Assembly (NCBI RefSeq): GCF_035825295.1 | Contig: NZ_JAYMGI010000002.1 | Location: forward strand, 1,302,001 to 1,366,000 | DNA from: Actinacidiphila sp. DG2A-62 | Lineage (GTDB): Bacteria; Actinomycetota; Actinomycetes; Streptomycetales; Streptomycetaceae | DNA length: 64,000 nt | Direction of reading: 5' to 3' | Shown here: positions 9,233 through 18,248 of the stretch, in pieces | How positions within the stretch are numbered: position 1 is the first letter of the stretch | Layout: each line of letters starts with the position of its first letter | The notes under the pieces: model-generated | Seen by the model: the letters and a program-made list of their open reading frames with translations, nothing else | Database searches by the model: none | What the model was told of the DNA's origin: nothing | Position numbers and translations under genes: made by a program

Positions 9233-9904
9233 GTGGCTATTCGCGTCCTGCTCGTGGACGACCAGCCGCTGCTGCGCACCGGCTTCCGGATGATCCTGGA
9301 GGCCGAGCCCGACCTCGCCGTGGTCGGTGAGGCCGGGGACGGCCAGCAGGCGCTGGACCAGGTCCGGGCGCTCCAGCCCGACGTGGTGCTGATGGACATC
9401 CGGATGCCGCGGATGGACGGCGTCGAGGCCACCCGGCAGATCACCGGCCCCGACCGGGCCGGCCCGGCGAAGGTGCTGGTGCTGACCACCTTCGACCTGG
9501 ACGAGTACGTGGTGGAGGCGCTGCGCGCGGGCGCCAGCGGCTTCCTGCTGAAGGACGCGCCGGCCGCGGAGCTGGTGCAGGCGATCCGGGTGGTGGCCGC
9601 CGGCGAGGCGATGCTCGCGCCGAGCATCACCCGGCGGCTGCTGGACAAGTACGCGGGCCGGCTGCCGTCCGGCGAGGAGGCGGTGCCGCAGCCGCTGCAC
9701 TCGCTGACCGAGCGCGAGGTCGAGGTGCTCAAGCTGGTCGCCCGCGGCCTGTCCAACGCGGAGATCGCCGCGGAGCTGTTCGTCAGCGAGACCACCGTGA
9801 AGACCCACGTCGGCCACGTGCTGACGAAGCTGGCGCTGCGCGACCGGGTGCAGGCCGCGGTGTACGCCTACGAGAGCGGGCTGGTGCGCCCCGGCGCGGG
9901 CTGA
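9233..9904 (+). CDS. NarL/FixJ-family response regulator, orphan
   Basis: A two-component DNA-binding regulator of 223 residues. The receiver domain (1-120) has the acidic pair Asp9-Asp10, the phosphoacceptor Asp55 in LMDIRMPRMDG, the Thr of LTTFD and the Lys of LLKDA. The LuxR-type helix-turn-helix (about 155-215) includes LTEREVEVLKLVARGLSNAEIA and SETTVKTHV. The GTG at 9233 follows AAAGGAGAA. There is no histidine kinase next to it, so its input signal is unknown. It starts 24 bases after the RecB-like nuclease and may share its transcript. Confidence 0.92.
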   Translation: MAIRVLLVDDQPLLRTGFRMILEAEPDLAVVGEAGDGQQALDQVRALQPDVVLMDIRMPRMDGVEATRQITGPDRAGPAKVLVLTTFDLDEYVVEALRAGASGFLLKDAPAAELVQAIRVVAAGEAMLAPSITRRLLDKYAGRLPSGEEAVPQPLHSLTEREVEVLKLVARGLSNAEIAAELFVSETTVKTHVGHVLTKLALRDRVQAAVYAYESGLVRPGAG

Positions 9905-9920
9905 GGCTTAGCGCCGGGGC
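9888..9920 (+). terminator. Hairpin between convergent genes
   Basis: Perfect 10-bp arms GCCCCGGCGC (9888-9897) and GCGCCGGGGC (9911-9920) with a 13-base loop. The hairpin overlaps the last codons and stop of the response regulator and faces the convergent lipoprotein gene. Confidence 0.6.
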
Positions 9921-9942
9921 GGTGCCGCCGGGGTTCCGCGTG

Positions 9943-11547
9943 CTACTCCGCCGAGACGCCGCGGCCCAGCTCCCAGAACTGGGTGGTCGAGGAGGCGTTG
10001 AGCGCCCACTCGGTGCCGGTGATGTCGCTGCGCGCGGCGATGTACTGCTTGCCCTGCCACAGCGGCAGCAGCGGCACGTCGTCGGCGATCAGCTTCTGCG
10101 CCTGCTCGAAGTCCTGCACGGCGCTGCTGCGCTGGGTCTTCTGCCGGGTGCTGGGGATGATCTGGTCCCGGATGCGGGTGTTGACGTAGGCCAGGTTGAG
10201 GAAGTCGTCCTTGCCCAGGAACGGCGCCAGGTAGTTGTCCGGGTCCGGGAAGTCGGGGAACCAGCCCATGCCGAACACCTGGTACTTGTGCGCCCGGTAG
10301 GCCGCCTTGTAGGCGTCCCAGTCCGAGACGCCCTGGAGCGTCACCTTGAACAGCCCGCCGGACTCCAGCTGGTTCTTCAGCAGCTCGAACTCCGCTTTGG
10401 TGGCCTCGCCGTAGTGGTTGGTGGTGTACGACAGCGTGAGCGGCACCGGGGTGTCGATGTTCGCGCTGTCCAGGTACTGGCGGGCCCTGGCCAGGTTCGG
10501 CTCGTCGCCGTAGGCGTCGAAGAACGAGTTGGTGTGGCCGGTGATGCTCTGCGGGACCATCGAGTACAGCGGCGTCGTGGTGTGCTGGTAGACGTCCTTG
10601 GTCAGGCTCTGCCGGTCGACCAGGTTGGCCACCGCCTTGCGCACGGCGAGCTGCTTGACCGTGGGGTCGGCGGTGTTGAAGACCAGGTACCGGATCTCGG
10701 TGCCGGGCGCCTCGGTGAGCTTGATCTGCGAGTTGCTGCCGTCGGACAGGTCGGAGACCTGCTCGGGCGTCATGGTCCGGCTCATCACGTCGATGTCGCC
10801 CTTGGTGAGGGCGGTCTGCATGGCCTTGGCCGTGGTGAAGAAGCGCAGCTCGATCTTGCTGTTGTTCAGCTTGATCGTGCCCTTGTAGTGCGGGTTCTTC
10901 ACGAAGACCGCGCTCTTGCCCGCCGAGAAGGACTTCAGCTCGTAGGGCCCCGAGCCGATCACGCTGTATCCCGGGTGGATCTTCGTCGCCTCGTACGCCT
11001 GGCCGTCCACGATCGCGGCGGCCGGGGTGGAGAGCTTGAACGGGAAGGTCGAGTCGGGGCCGGTCAGGTGGAAGACCACGGTCGACGGGTCCGGGGTCTC
11101 CACCTTGTCGACGTTGCTCAGCAGGCTCGCCGGACCGTTGGGATCGTTGATCTTGATCATCCGGTCGATGGAGAACTTGACGTCCTCGGAGGTGATCTTG
11201 TCACCGTTGGAGAACGTGAGGCCGCTGCGCAGCGTGCAGCGGTACTGCTCGCCCTGGCTGTCCGTGAAGTGGCACTCCTTGGCGGCCTCGGGCTGCGGCT
11301 CGGTGCCGCTACGGGGCAGGCGCAGCAGCATCTGGTACGTGTTGTTGAAGATGTTCCAGCTGCCGATGTCGTACCCGGTCGCCGGGTCGAACGGCGCCGG
11401 GTTGTCCTTCGACATCTGGAACGTGTCCGTCGTACCGACCACGATGGCTCTGCCGCCGTCCCCGCTGCCGCCGCCGGAACCACACCCGGCGAGCGACAGG
11501 GTTGCCATGCCTATCAAGGCCGGCGCAACGAGCAGCTTACGGTTCAT
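9943..11547 (-). CDS. Peptide ABC transporter substrate-binding lipoprotein (family 5), second of pair
   Basis: Captures oligopeptides or similar ligands outside the membrane. The 534-residue protein has a lipoprotein signal with lipobox LSLAGC (Cys at about 22), a Gly/Ser-rich tether, and the two-lobe SBP_bac_5 fold (SGPYELKSFSAG; AVRKAVANLVDRQSLT; QVFGMGWFPDFPDPDNYLAPF). It starts 28 bases after its upstream paralogue ends, and the two look about half identical by eye along their whole length. No permease or ATPase genes flank them, so they must work with a transporter encoded elsewhere. GGGAGAACG upstream serves as ribosome binding site. Confidence 0.9.
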   Translation of the reverse strand: MNRKLLVAPALIGMATLSLAGCGSGGGSGDGGRAIVVGTTDTFQMSKDNPAPFDPATGYDIGSWNIFNNTYQMLLRLPRSGTEPQPEAAKECHFTDSQGEQYRCTLRSGLTFSNGDKITSEDVKFSIDRMIKINDPNGPASLLSNVDKVETPDPSTVVFHLTGPDSTFPFKLSTPAAAIVDGQAYEATKIHPGYSVIGSGPYELKSFSAGKSAVFVKNPHYKGTIKLNNSKIELRFFTTAKAMQTALTKGDIDVMSRTMTPEQVSDLSDGSNSQIKLTEAPGTEIRYLVFNTADPTVKQLAVRKAVANLVDRQSLTKDVYQHTTTPLYSMVPQSITGHTNSFFDAYGDEPNLARARQYLDSANIDTPVPLTLSYTTNHYGEATKAEFELLKNQLESGGLFKVTLQGVSDWDAYKAAYRAHKYQVFGMGWFPDFPDPDNYLAPFLGKDDFLNLAYVNTRIRDQIIPSTRQKTQRSSAVQDFEQAQKLIADDVPLLPLWQGKQYIAARSDITGTEWALNASSTTQFWELGRGVSAE

Positions 11548-11575
11548 CCTCGACGTTCTCCCTTGTCCGTGCTGA

Positions 11576-13189
11576 TCACCCCGTCACACCACGGCCGAGC
11601 TCCCAGAACTGCGTGGTGGTGGAGGAGTTGAGTGCCCATTCGACGCCGGTGATGTCGCTGCGCGAGGCGATGTACTGCTTGCCCTGCCACAGCGGCAGCA
11701 TCGGCACGTCGTCCGCGACGATCTGCTGCGCCTGGCCGAAGTCCGAGCTGGCGGTGCTGCGCTGCGCCATGCGGCGCGTCTCCGGCAGGATCTGGTTCTG
11801 AATCCGCGCGCTCTGGTACGGCAGATTCAGGAAGTTGTCCTTGTCGAAGAACGGTGCGACGTAGTTGTCGGGGTCCGGGAAGTCCGGCAGCCAACTGATC
11901 GCGAAAATCTGGTACTTGCGCTGAGAGGCGGCCTTCAGGAAGGCGCTCCACTCCTCGCTCTGTGCGGTGACGTCGAACAGCCCGGACTTGTTGAGCTGGT
12001 CGGCGATCTTCTCCGCCTCCGCCTGGTTCTTCGTACCGCCGTTGTCGCGGCGGTAGTTGATGGTCAGCGCGACCTTGCCGGTGATGCCGGCGGCGTGCAG
12101 CTTCTGCCGGGCCGCGGACACGCTGGGGGTGGGGTAGGCGGAGAAGAAGGAGTTGATGTGCCCGGTGATGCCCTGCGGGACCACCGAGTACAGCGGGTCC
12201 GCGGTGCGGTCGTAGACGTCGCGGGTGATCGCCTGGCGGTCGATGACCTCGGCGATCGCCTGCCGGACCGCCTTGCTCCGCAGGTCGCCCGAGGCGGTGT
12301 TGAGGAACAGGTAGCGCGCCTCGCCGCCGGGCGACTCGGTGAGCTTGAGGTTCTGGTCGCCGCTGGACTGCAGTTCCTGGATCTGGTTCGGCGCCAGGGT
12401 GCGCGACATGACGTCGATGCCGCCGTCCTTGAGCGCGGACTCCATCTTCCCGGAGTCCGTGAACATCTTCAGTTCGACCTTGCTGTTGTTGAGCTTGAGC
12501 AGGCCCTTGTAGTTGCCGTTCCTGGTGAACTCGGCGGACCGCAGGTCGTGCTCGCCGTCCTCGGTGACCGAGCCGAGCGTGTACGGGCCGGAGCCGACCA
12601 GCTTGAAGCCGTCGTACGGCTTGGCCGCGTCGTAGACCTTGCTGTCCAGGATCGCGGCGGCCGGGGTGGCGAGCTTGGCCGGGAAGGTGGCGTCGGGGGC
12701 CTTCAGCTGGAAGACCACGGTCTTGTCGTCGGGGGTGTTGACCGACTTCACGCCGGATATCAGCGAGGCGGGACCGGTCTGCCAGTTGATCTTCTGCATG
12801 CGGTCGACCGAGAACTTCACGTCCTGCGAGGTCATCGCGTCGCCGTTGGAGAACTTCAGGCCGTCGCGCAGCGTGCACTGGTAGGTCAGGCCCGAGGTGT
12901 CGGTGTAGTGGCAGTCGCTCGCCGCGTCCGGCGTCGGCGTGGTGCTGCCGCGCGGGTAGGTCAGCAGCATCTGGAAGGTGTTGTAGAAGACGTTCCAGGT
13001 GGCGCTGTCGTAGGAGGTGGCGGGGTCCAGCGGGGCGGGGTTGTCCTTGGTGAGCTGGATGCTGTCGGTGGTGCCGACGACGATGGGTTTGCCACTGTCG
13101 CCGCTCCCTCCGCCGGAGCTGCCGCACCCACTGATCAGGGGTGTCATGACGCCCAGGAGGGCGGGCAGCACCAGAAGCCTGCGGTTCAT
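11576..13189 (-). CDS. Peptide ABC transporter substrate-binding lipoprotein (family 5), first of pair
   Basis: A 537-residue paralogue of the following gene with the same architecture: signal peptide, lipobox ending ISGC, Gly/Ser tether, then SBP_bac_5 domains (VGTTDSIQLTKDNPAPLDP; VGSGPYTLGSV; AISWLPDFPDPDNYVAPFF). The conserved C-terminal PMLPLWQGKQYIASRSDITG is shared almost unchanged between the two. The ATG at 13189 has GAGGAGAA about 9 bases upstream. As the first gene of a two-gene unit it probably carries the promoter, within the 400-base gap upstream. Ligand unknown. Confidence 0.9.
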   Translation of the reverse strand: MNRRLLVLPALLGVMTPLISGCGSSGGGSGDSGKPIVVGTTDSIQLTKDNPAPLDPATSYDSATWNVFYNTFQMLLTYPRGSTTPTPDAASDCHYTDTSGLTYQCTLRDGLKFSNGDAMTSQDVKFSVDRMQKINWQTGPASLISGVKSVNTPDDKTVVFQLKAPDATFPAKLATPAAAILDSKVYDAAKPYDGFKLVGSGPYTLGSVTEDGEHDLRSAEFTRNGNYKGLLKLNNSKVELKMFTDSGKMESALKDGGIDVMSRTLAPNQIQELQSSGDQNLKLTESPGGEARYLFLNTASGDLRSKAVRQAIAEVIDRQAITRDVYDRTADPLYSVVPQGITGHINSFFSAYPTPSVSAARQKLHAAGITGKVALTINYRRDNGGTKNQAEAEKIADQLNKSGLFDVTAQSEEWSAFLKAASQRKYQIFAISWLPDFPDPDNYVAPFFDKDNFLNLPYQSARIQNQILPETRRMAQRSTASSDFGQAQQIVADDVPMLPLWQGKQYIASRSDITGVEWALNSSTTTQFWELGRGVTG

Positions 13190-13589
13190 CGTCGTCGTTC
13201 TCCTCTTGCCTCGCACAGGTGCCGATGACGCCTTCGGCATCGCGCTGTCGTGCTCGTCGTGCCCGGTGGTGCGGGTCGTCCCGTGTCGCGTGCGGGCGCC
13301 GGCCCAACTCCCGGGCCGCTTGCGGGGTTGCGGCCGAAAGCGGCCGACCCGGGCAGGCCGGTGAAGGTGGGCGCGGAGGAATCGTCGCACGGGGTCACCG
13401 CAGGTATTCCAGCACACTCCGCACGCACGCTCGGGCGACGATACCGAGGTTGCCGGTGATCAGCACCAACGGGTCGACAACGTTCGGGTCACACCCGCCC
13501 GCGGGGCCCAACCGGTCACGCTGCGTGCGGTGGCGTGTTCGCAGCGCTCGGAGCGACGGCCACCGCGGGCCGGTGACGCGGACGCGGGC
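13190..13589. other. 400-base intergenic region upstream of the lipoprotein pair
   Basis: No gene supported. It should hold the promoter of the lipoprotein pair. A small hairpin, CGGCCG-AAAG-CGGCCG, occurs within it near 13,335-13,355; otherwise nothing stands out. Confidence 0.5.
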
Positions 13590-14291
13590 TCAGGACGCGG
13601 CGCGCAGGAAGGAGTGCAGCAGCGGTACGGTCAGCTCCTCCAGCGAGCGCAGGACGGTCACACCCGGCGCGGGCTCGATGGGCGCGACCGAGGGCACCGC
13701 GACCACCTGGCAGCCGGCCGCCCGAGCGGAGGCCACGCCGGTCGGGGTGTCCTCGACCACCACGCAGTCCGCGGGGGCGGCGCCCAGGCGGGCCGCGGCG
13801 GTCAGGTACGGCTCGGGGTGCGGCTTGGTGCGGGTCACCTCGTCGCCGGACAGGGTGAAGGAGAAGTGCTCGCGGCCCAGCGAGCGCAGCATGGCGTCGA
13901 TGGTGGTCCGGTAGGACGCGGAGACCAGCGCGGTGGGCACGGAGTGCGCGGTCAGCTCGGCGAGCAGCCGGGCGGCGCCGGGCATCAGCGGGGCGCCGCG
14001 CTCGACCAGGCGCTCGAAGCGGGCGTTGATGGCCACGGTCAGCTCCGGCAGGGCCGCGGTGGTGCCGGTGACCTCGATCAGGTGCCCCACGCTGCGGGAC
14101 ATCGGGCCGCCGACCACCACCGAGCGGTGCGCGTCGTCCAACACGTGCCCCAGCTCCGCGAAGACCTCGCTCTCGGCGGTCCACCACAGACCCTCGGTGT
14201 CCACCAGGGTGCCGTCGAGGTCCAGCAGGACGGCGGCGGGCCCGCGCCGGCCGGCCGTGCGGACGCCCGCGACGGGCATGCTGCTGGTCAT
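13590..14291 (-). CDS. HAD-family phosphatase, beta-phosphoglucomutase-like
   Basis: A 233-residue hydrolase acting on a small phosphorylated metabolite. HAD motif I is VLLDLDGTLVDTEGLWW, with the nucleophile and acid/base Asp at about residues 22 and 24. Motif II is TALVSAS, motif III the Lys of TRTKPHPEPY, and motif IV VVVEDTPTGV. The helical cap between motifs I and II fits subfamily IA, including beta-phosphoglucomutase and phosphoglycolate phosphatase. The ATG at 14291 has GAGGAG 8 bases upstream; an ATG four codons later is an alternative. It lies 152 bases downstream of metH on the same strand, a neighbourhood conserved in streptomycetes. Substrate not predictable. Confidence 0.88.
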   Translation of the reverse strand: MTSSMPVAGVRTAGRRGPAAVLLDLDGTLVDTEGLWWTAESEVFAELGHVLDDAHRSVVVGGPMSRSVGHLIEVTGTTAALPELTVAINARFERLVERGAPLMPGAARLLAELTAHSVPTALVSASYRTTIDAMLRSLGREHFSFTLSGDEVTRTKPHPEPYLTAAARLGAAPADCVVVEDTPTGVASARAAGCQVVAVPSVAPIEPAPGVTVLRSLEELTVPLLHSFLRAAS

Positions 14292-14443
14292 AGGCGCCAC
14301 TCCTCGGCCGTCGGGGGGCACGAAGGCCGGTCGCCGGGCCCCGCGGACCTGCGGGGAGGCGACCGGCCTGTGCCGGACCGTCCAGTGTACGTCGCCGGGC
14401 ATCGCCGCGCCGGACGGCGCGGGAACGGCCGGCGACGGGCCGC

Positions 14444-17400
14444 TCAACGGGCGTTGAAGTACGTGGCCTCCGGGTGGTGGATGACGATCGCGTCGGTGGA
14501 CTGTTCGGGGTGCAGCTGGAACTCCTCGGACAGCTTCACGCCGATCCGCTCGGGCTCCAGCAGGTCGGCGATCTTGGCCCGGTCCTCCAGGTCCGGGCAG
14601 GCGCCGTAGCCGAGCGAGAAGCGGGCGCCGCGGTACTTCACCGCGAACATGTCCTGCATCTCCCCCGGGTCCTCGCCGGCGAAGCCCAGCTCGCCGCGGA
14701 CCCGGGCGTGCCAGTACTCGGCCAGCGCCTCGGCCAGCTGCACGGACAGGCCGTGCAGCTCCAGGTAGTCGCGGTAGGCGTCGGCGGCGAACAGCTCGCC
14801 GGCCGCCTCGGAGACCCTGCCGCCCACGGTGACCACCTGGAAGCCCACCACGTCGGTCTCCCCGGACTCCTCGGGCCGGAAGAAGTCCGCCAGGCACAGC
14901 CGCCGGCCGCGGCGCTGCCGGGGGAAGGTGAAGCGGGTCCGCTCGGTGCCGTCCTCGTGCAGCACGATCAGGTCGTCGCCCTTGGACACGCACGGGAAGT
15001 AGCCGTAGACCACCGCGGCCTCCAGCAGGTTCTCCGACTGCAGCCGGGTCAGCAGGCCGCGCAGCCGGGGGCGTCCCTCGGACTCCACCAGCTCCTCGTA
15101 GGACGGCCCGCTCGCGCGGGACTGCTTCAGGCCCCACTGGCCCTTGAACAGCGCGCCCTCGTCCAGCCAGGAGGCGTAGTCGGCCAGCTGGATGCCCTTG
15201 ACCACCCGGCTGCCCCAGAACGGCGGGGCGGGCACCGGATTGTCGGTGGCCACGTCGGAGCGGACCTCGCCGAGGTCCTCCGGCTCCGGCTCGTGCTGCG
15301 GTCGCCGCGGCACCCGGCGGGCTTTCAGCTCGGGCAGCGCCGCGCCGGGCACGCCGCGCTTGATGCCGATCAGCGCGTCCATCAGCCGCAGCCCCTCGAA
15401 GGCGTCGCGGGCGTAGCGGACCTCGCCGGCGTAGACCTCGTGCAGGTCCTGCTCGACGTAGGCGCGGGTGAGGGCGGCGCCGCCGAGGATCACCGGGTAG
15501 TCGGCGGCGAGGCCTCGCTGGTTCAGCTCCTCCAGGTTCTCCTTCATCACCACGGTGGACTTCACCAGCAGGCCGGACATCCCGATGACGTCGGCGCGGT
15601 GTTCCTGCGCGGCGTCCAGGATGGCCGCGACCGGCTGCTTGATGCCGAGGTTGACGACGTTGTAGCCGTTGTTGGACAAGATGATGTCGACCAGGTTCTT
15701 GCCGATGTCGTGCACGTCGCCGCGGACGGTGGCCAGCACGATGGTGCCCTTGCCGCCGCTCTCGTCGGACTTCTCCATGTGCGGTTCCAGGTAGGCCACC
15801 GCGGACTTCATCACCTCGGCGGACTGCAGCACGAACGGCAGCTGCATCTGGCCGGAGCCGAACAGCTCGCCGACGGTCTTCATGCCGGCCAGCAGCGTCT
15901 CGTTGACGATGTCCAGCGCCGGGCGCTCGGCCAGCGCGGCGTCCAGGTCCTCGGTCAGGCCGTTCTTCTCGCCGTCGACGATCCGGCGCTGCAGCCGCTC
16001 GTCCAGCGGCAGGGCCAGCAGCTCCTCGGCGCGGCCGGCCTTGACCGACTTGGTGTCGACGCCCTCGAACAGCTCCATCAGCCGCTGCAGCGGGTCGTAG
16101 CCCTCGCGCCGGCGGTCGTACACCAGGTCCAGGGCGGCCTCGCGCTGCTCCTCGGGGATGCGGGCGATCGGCAGGATCTTGGAGGCGTGCACGATCGCGG
16201 AGTCCAGGCCGGCCTTCACGCACTCGTCCAGGAACACCGAGTTGAGCACCACGCGGGCCGCGGGGTTGAGGCCGAAGGAGATGTTCGACAGGCCCAGCGT
16301 GGTCTGCACGTCGGGGTGCCGGCGCTTGAGCTCGCGGATCGCCTCGATGGTGGCGACGCCGTCCTTGCGGGACTCCTCCTGGCCGGTGCAGATGGTGAAG
16401 GTCAGACAGTCCACCAGGATGTCGGACTCGCGGATGCCCCAGTTGCCGGTGAGGTCGGCGATCAGCCGCTCGGCGATCTCGACCTTCTTCTCCGGGGTGC
16501 GGGCCTGCCCCTCCTCGTCGATGGTGAGCGCGACCAGGGCGGCGCCGTGCTCGACGGCGAGCCGGGTGACGCGCGCGAAGCGGGAGTCCGGGCCCGCGCC
16601 GTCCTCGTAGTTCACCGAGTTCAGCACCGCCCGGCCGCCGAGCTTCTCCAGGCCGGCCCGCAGCACGTCGACCTCGGTGGAGTCCAGCACGATCGGCAGC
16701 GTGGAGGCGGTGGCCAGGCGGCCGGCGATCTCGGCCATGTCGGCGACGCCGTCCCGGCCGACGTAGTCCACGCACAGGTCCAGCAGGTGGGCGCCCTCGC
16801 GGATCTGCTCGCGGGCCAGCTCCACGCAGTCCTCCCAGCGGCCCTCCAGCATCGCCTCGCGGAACTTCTTGGAGCCGTTGGCGTTGGTGCGCTCGCCGAT
16901 GGCCAGGTACGAGGTGTCCTGGCGGAACGGCACGGTCTGGTAGAGCGAGGCGGCGCCGGGCTCGGGGTGCGGGTCGCGCTCGGCCGGCGTCAGGTCCCGT
17001 ACCCGCTCCACCAGGTGGCGCAGGTGCTCGGGGGTGGTGCCGCAGCAGCCGCCGACCAGCGACAGGCCGTACTCGCGGACGAAGGTCTCCTGGGCGTCAG
17101 CGAGCTGGACCGGGGTCAGCGGGTACGAGGCGCCGTCGCGGGCGAGGATCGGCAGGCCGGCGTTGGGCATGCAGGACAGCGGGATGCGCGCGTGCCGGGC
17201 CAGGTAGCGCAGGTGCTCGCTGTACGCCTCGGGGCCGGTGGCGCAGTTCAGGCCGATCATGTCGATGCCGAGCGGCTCCAGGGCGGTCAGCGCGGCGCCG
17301 ATCTCCGAGCCGAGCAGCATGGTGCCGGTGGTCTCCACGGTCACCGAGACCACCAGCGGCAGGTCGGCGCCTGCCTCGTCCATGGCGCGGCGGGCGCCGA

Positions 17401-18004
17401 GCACGGCGGCCTTGGTCTGCAGCAGGTCCTGGGTGGTCTCCACGACCAGGGCGTCGGCGCCGCCCTCGATCAGCCCGGCGGCGTTGGCCTGGTAGCCCTC
17501 GCGCAGCACCGCGTACTCGGTGTGGCCGAGGGTGGGCAGCTTGGTGCCCGGGCCCATCGAGCCGAGCACCCAGCGCGGCCGGCCGTCGGCGGCGAAGCCG
17601 TCGGCGACCTCGCGGGCGATGCGGGCGCCGGCCACGGACAGGTCGTAGACTTGGTCGGCGATGTCATACTCGCCCATCGCGCTGTGGTTGGCGCCGAAGG
17701 TGTTGGTCTCCACGCAGTCCACGCCGACCGCGAAGTACGCCTCGTGCACCGAGCGGACGATGTCCGGGCGGGTGAGGTTGAGGATCTCGTTGCAGCCTTC
17801 GAGCTGCCGGAAGTCGTCGAGGGTCGGCTCCTGCGCCTGGAGCATGGTGCCCATCGCGCCGTCGGCGACGACCACGCGGGAGGCGAGCGCCTCCCGGAGG
17901 GCCGCGGCCCGTTCGTTGCCGGTCGCGGCCGGCGGGGCGGTGGCGCCCGCGGCCGGTGCGGCGGAGGCGGCGGAGGCGGACGACTGCGGGTACGGCGAGG
18001 CCAT
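14444..18004 (-). CDS. metH: Cobalamin-dependent methionine synthase
   Basis: Transfers a methyl group from methyltetrahydrofolate to homocysteine through methylcobalamin. The 1186-residue protein shows all modules: homocysteine methyltransferase domain (about 40-350; zinc cysteines in GLNCATGPE and VGGCCGTTPEH), pterin-binding domain (from about 370; AIGERTNANGSKKF), cobalamin domain (about 650-900; the B12-ligating His in GDVHDIGKNLVD) and the AdoMet-binding reactivation domain (C-terminal 250; RGARFSLGYGACPDLEDRAK). A Ser/Ala-rich N-terminal extension of some 30 residues precedes the core. The ATG at 18004 follows AGGGAGC. No B12 or SAM riboswitch is evident in the 180 bases upstream. Confidence 0.96.
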   Translation of the reverse strand: MASPYPQSSASAASAAPAAGATAPPAATGNERAAALREALASRVVVADGAMGTMLQAQEPTLDDFRQLEGCNEILNLTRPDIVRSVHEAYFAVGVDCVETNTFGANHSAMGEYDIADQVYDLSVAGARIAREVADGFAADGRPRWVLGSMGPGTKLPTLGHTEYAVLREGYQANAAGLIEGGADALVVETTQDLLQTKAAVLGARRAMDEAGADLPLVVSVTVETTGTMLLGSEIGAALTALEPLGIDMIGLNCATGPEAYSEHLRYLARHARIPLSCMPNAGLPILARDGASYPLTPVQLADAQETFVREYGLSLVGGCCGTTPEHLRHLVERVRDLTPAERDPHPEPGAASLYQTVPFRQDTSYLAIGERTNANGSKKFREAMLEGRWEDCVELAREQIREGAHLLDLCVDYVGRDGVADMAEIAGRLATASTLPIVLDSTEVDVLRAGLEKLGGRAVLNSVNYEDGAGPDSRFARVTRLAVEHGAALVALTIDEEGQARTPEKKVEIAERLIADLTGNWGIRESDILVDCLTFTICTGQEESRKDGVATIEAIRELKRRHPDVQTTLGLSNISFGLNPAARVVLNSVFLDECVKAGLDSAIVHASKILPIARIPEEQREAALDLVYDRRREGYDPLQRLMELFEGVDTKSVKAGRAEELLALPLDERLQRRIVDGEKNGLTEDLDAALAERPALDIVNETLLAGMKTVGELFGSGQMQLPFVLQSAEVMKSAVAYLEPHMEKSDESGGKGTIVLATVRGDVHDIGKNLVDIILSNNGYNVVNLGIKQPVAAILDAAQEHRADVIGMSGLLVKSTVVMKENLEELNQRGLAADYPVILGGAALTRAYVEQDLHEVYAGEVRYARDAFEGLRLMDALIGIKRGVPGAALPELKARRVPRRPQHEPEPEDLGEVRSDVATDNPVPAPPFWGSRVVKGIQLADYASWLDEGALFKGQWGLKQSRASGPSYEELVESEGRPRLRGLLTRLQSENLLEAAVVYGYFPCVSKGDDLIVLHEDGTERTRFTFPRQRRGRRLCLADFFRPEESGETDVVGFQVVTVGGRVSEAAGELFAADAYRDYLELHGLSVQLAEALAEYWHARVRGELGFAGEDPGEMQDMFAVKYRGARFSLGYGACPDLEDRAKIADLLEPERIGVKLSEEFQLHPEQSTDAIVIHHPEATYFNAR

Positions 18005-18184
18005 GGGGCTGCTCCCTGGAATGCGACGGCTGTCGGCTATGCGCGTCCCGGTCCCGGGCGTCCGCCCGGCGCCGGAGCACGCACCCCGCCAGGGTAGCCG
18101 TCAAGGCCGCGACGGCTCGAAGCCATTCCGAGGAGCGGACGGGTGGTGCCGGAAGGTGTCAGAATCGTCCCTGCGAGTATGAGA

Positions 18185-18199
18185 GTCGACAATGTCGAC
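18185..18199. promoter_or_regulatory. Palindromic operator upstream of gylR (probable GylR site)
   Basis: GTCGACAATGTCGAC is a near-perfect inverted repeat (GTCGAC, 3-base centre, GTCGAC) about 50 bases before the gylR start. The same 15-mer with one terminal change precedes glpF at 19,155. Two copies at exactly the promoters expected to be controlled by GylR argue for autoregulation and operon control. Confidence 0.7.
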
Positions 18200-18248
18200 C
18201 ACGCACGGCGGTCCGCGCCGTGCCCGCAGACCCCTGGGAGTGCGATCG

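Noticed and set aside
14474..18097. 3.6-kb plus-strand open frame opposite metH
   Set aside because: Repetitive Val/Gly/Leu/Asp/His composition typical of antisense frames in GC-rich DNA; metH is certain.
18005..18190. Riboswitch (cobalamin, SAM or SAH) upstream of metH
   Set aside because: Only about 180 bases are available and no conserved core of these classes is visible.
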